Assembly (NCBI GenBank): GCA_017861475.1
Contig: JAGFXV010000124.1
Location: forward strand, 1-5,546
Source of the DNA: Bacillota bacterium
Lineage (GTDB): Bacteria; Bacillota; Syntrophomonadia; Syntrophomonadales; Syntrophomonadaceae
Direction: 5' to 3'
Length of the DNA: 5,546 nucleotides
The translations under genes and the position numbers were made by a program. This document shows positions 4,696 to 5,546 of this stretch, piece by piece (the first letter of the stretch is position 1; each line of letters starts with the position of its first letter). The notes below the pieces were generated by a model. It was not told the origin of the DNA, searched no databases, and worked only from the letters and a program-made list of their open reading frames with translations.

Positions 4696-5546
4696 ACGAA
4701 CTTTGGAACTGGGCGTAAAGTATTCGCCTGAGTTTGTCTGTATGCCCATGAAAATAAATCTCGGCAACTTTATTGAAGCGCTTGAAATGGGGGCAGATAC
4801 AATCGTTATGGGAGGCGGCTGGGGCCCCTGCCGGTTTGGCTATTATGCCCAGACCGAGCGAGAAATCCTGCAGGAACTGGGCTATGATTTTCAGATGATC
4901 GTGCTGGAAGCCCCGGATTCCAAAGCCAGGTATCTGTTAAAACAGCTGCAGTCATTGGGACAGAATGTTAGCTTGCGCCAGGCGCTGCAAAGCATAAAAT
5001 TTGCCTGGGACAAAATGGCTGCGGTGGAGCAGGTGGAAAAAGGCCTGGAATATTATCTGCCCCGGACAATTAAGCCGGATGAGGCGGAACGGATCTACGA
5101 GCAGGGGTTGAAGGAGATCATTGTGGCTGCCAATGGCCGCCAGAGCGTGCAAATAGCCCGGCAGATCGTGCAAAAGATGCAGAAGCTGCAAGCAAAATCA
5201 CAAGAACCGCTGGTCATTGGTCTGGTGGGGGAAGTGTATACTGTGCTGGAGCCGGCTGCCAATTATGAAATCACCAAAGTACTGGGCCGGTTGGGGGCGG
5301 AAGTGAGAAGGACGATCTATATGACCGACTGGGTCAATGATCACCTGCTGGGTGGTCATGTCAAAGCATCCACGCGCAAACAGGTGCTCGAATGCGCCCG
5401 ACCCTATCTTAACTACTGGGTGGGCGGACATGGACAGGAAACGATCGGCACCACTGTTGCCATGGCTCGAGAGGGTTGTGACGGCATCATCCAGATAGGT
5501 CCCCTGACCTGCATGCCGGAAATCGTAGCCCAGACCATCCTGCCCT
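4595..5546 (+). CDS. Acyl-CoA dehydratase-related protein, COG3581 type (3' end cut)
   Basis: The frame is open from GTG 4595 (ATG 4586 is the in-frame alternative) to the window edge, about 317 residues, with no stop, so the C-terminus lies outside. It resembles proteins often annotated as CoA protein activase or 2-hydroxyglutaryl-CoA dehydratase, partners of the preceding DUF2229 type; the exact reaction is unknown. Visible blocks are WPHMGNMYIALQAL (5-18), TPPPISKRTLELGVKYSPEF (28-47), VCMPMKINLGNFIEAL (48-63), GGGWGPCRFGYYAQTEREIL (73-92), VIGLVGEVYTVLEPAANYEI (about 207-226), GGHGQETIGTT (about 277-287) and GPLTCMPEIVAQTILP at the edge. Cys49, Cys79 and Cys306 are candidate iron-sulfur ligands. 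No membrane segment is seen. The start region overlaps the preceding gene by 101 bases in a different frame. A BadF/BcrA-type ATPase gene may follow downstream, as this trio is often clustered. Confidence 0.8.
   Translation, partial: MIVTWPHMGNMYIALQALMNGLQLEFVTPPPISKRTLELGVKYSPEFVCMPMKINLGNFIEALEMGADTIVMGGGWGPCRFGYYAQTEREILQELGYDFQMIVLEAPDSKARYLLKQLQSLGQNVSLRQALQSIKFAWDKMAAVEQVEKGLEYYLPRTIKPDEAERIYEQGLKEIIVAANGRQSVQIARQIVQKMQKLQAKSQEPLVIGLVGEVYTVLEPAANYEITKVLGRLGAEVRRTIYMTDWVNDHLLGGHVKASTRKQVLECARPYLNYWVGGHGQETIGTTVAMAREGCDGIIQIGPLTCMPEIVAQTILP

Noticed and set aside
4465..5431. Several reverse-strand frames of 77-100 codons over the last gene
   Set aside because: They are antisense to a long + frame with clear family motifs, and none has a ribosome binding site or recognisable protein features.

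Overview
The window is one strand of a spore-former chromosome: everything supported is on the + strand. It carries the end of a spoIIA operon (spoIIAB, sigF), a dodecin gene, a minimal spoVA operon (spoVAC, spoVAD, spoVAE/AEb), and then two genes of the acyl-CoA dehydratase activase-related superfamily, the last cut by the window edge. SpoIIAB, SigF and the three-gene spoVA set mean an endospore-forming Firmicute. The compact spoVAC-D-Eb arrangement and the activase-like genes, common in anaerobes, suggest class Clostridia, possibly a Syntrophomonas/Desulfotomaculum-type organism. The lineage is inferred from gene content only.

Region by region. Bases 1-1184: spoIIAB (anti-sigma-F kinase) followed 7 to 16 bases later by sigF, depending on the start chosen; spoIIAA presumably lies just upstream of the window. 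Bases 1185-1274: a short gap with an imperfect hairpin whose 3' arm could also pair with the dodecin ribosome binding site. Bases 1275-1469: a 64-residue dodecin that lacks both residues known to hold flavin in archaeal dodecin. Bases 1493-1539: a strong intrinsic terminator, the only convincing one in the window. Bases 1540-1684: no established gene, but a perfect-looking sigma-G promoter (1634-1663) and a possible 27-codon ORF. Bases 1685-3582: spoVAC, spoVAD and spoVAE. Bases 3583-3630: a short gap with an 8-bp inverted repeat and no terminator. Bases 3631-5546: a DUF2229/COG3580-type gene and a COG3581-type gene that overlap by about 100 bases.

How they work together. SpoIIAB holds SigF inactive until the forespore forms. 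SigF then starts the forespore programme, which leads to sigma-G. Sigma-G is expected to read the spoVA promoter, and the SpoVA proteins load dipicolinic acid into the spore and release it at germination. The single strong terminator after the dodecin gene suggests dodecin may be read as the last gene of the spoIIA transcript. The absence of a terminator after spoVAE leaves open read-through into the activase-like pair.

The points most worth checking are the apparent frameshift or lost stop at the end of the COG3580-like gene, where one base would restore a GTGA stop-start overlap; the dodecin without its flavin residues; and the placement of the activase-like genes directly behind spoVA. I see no complete new defence, mobile or RNA system here.
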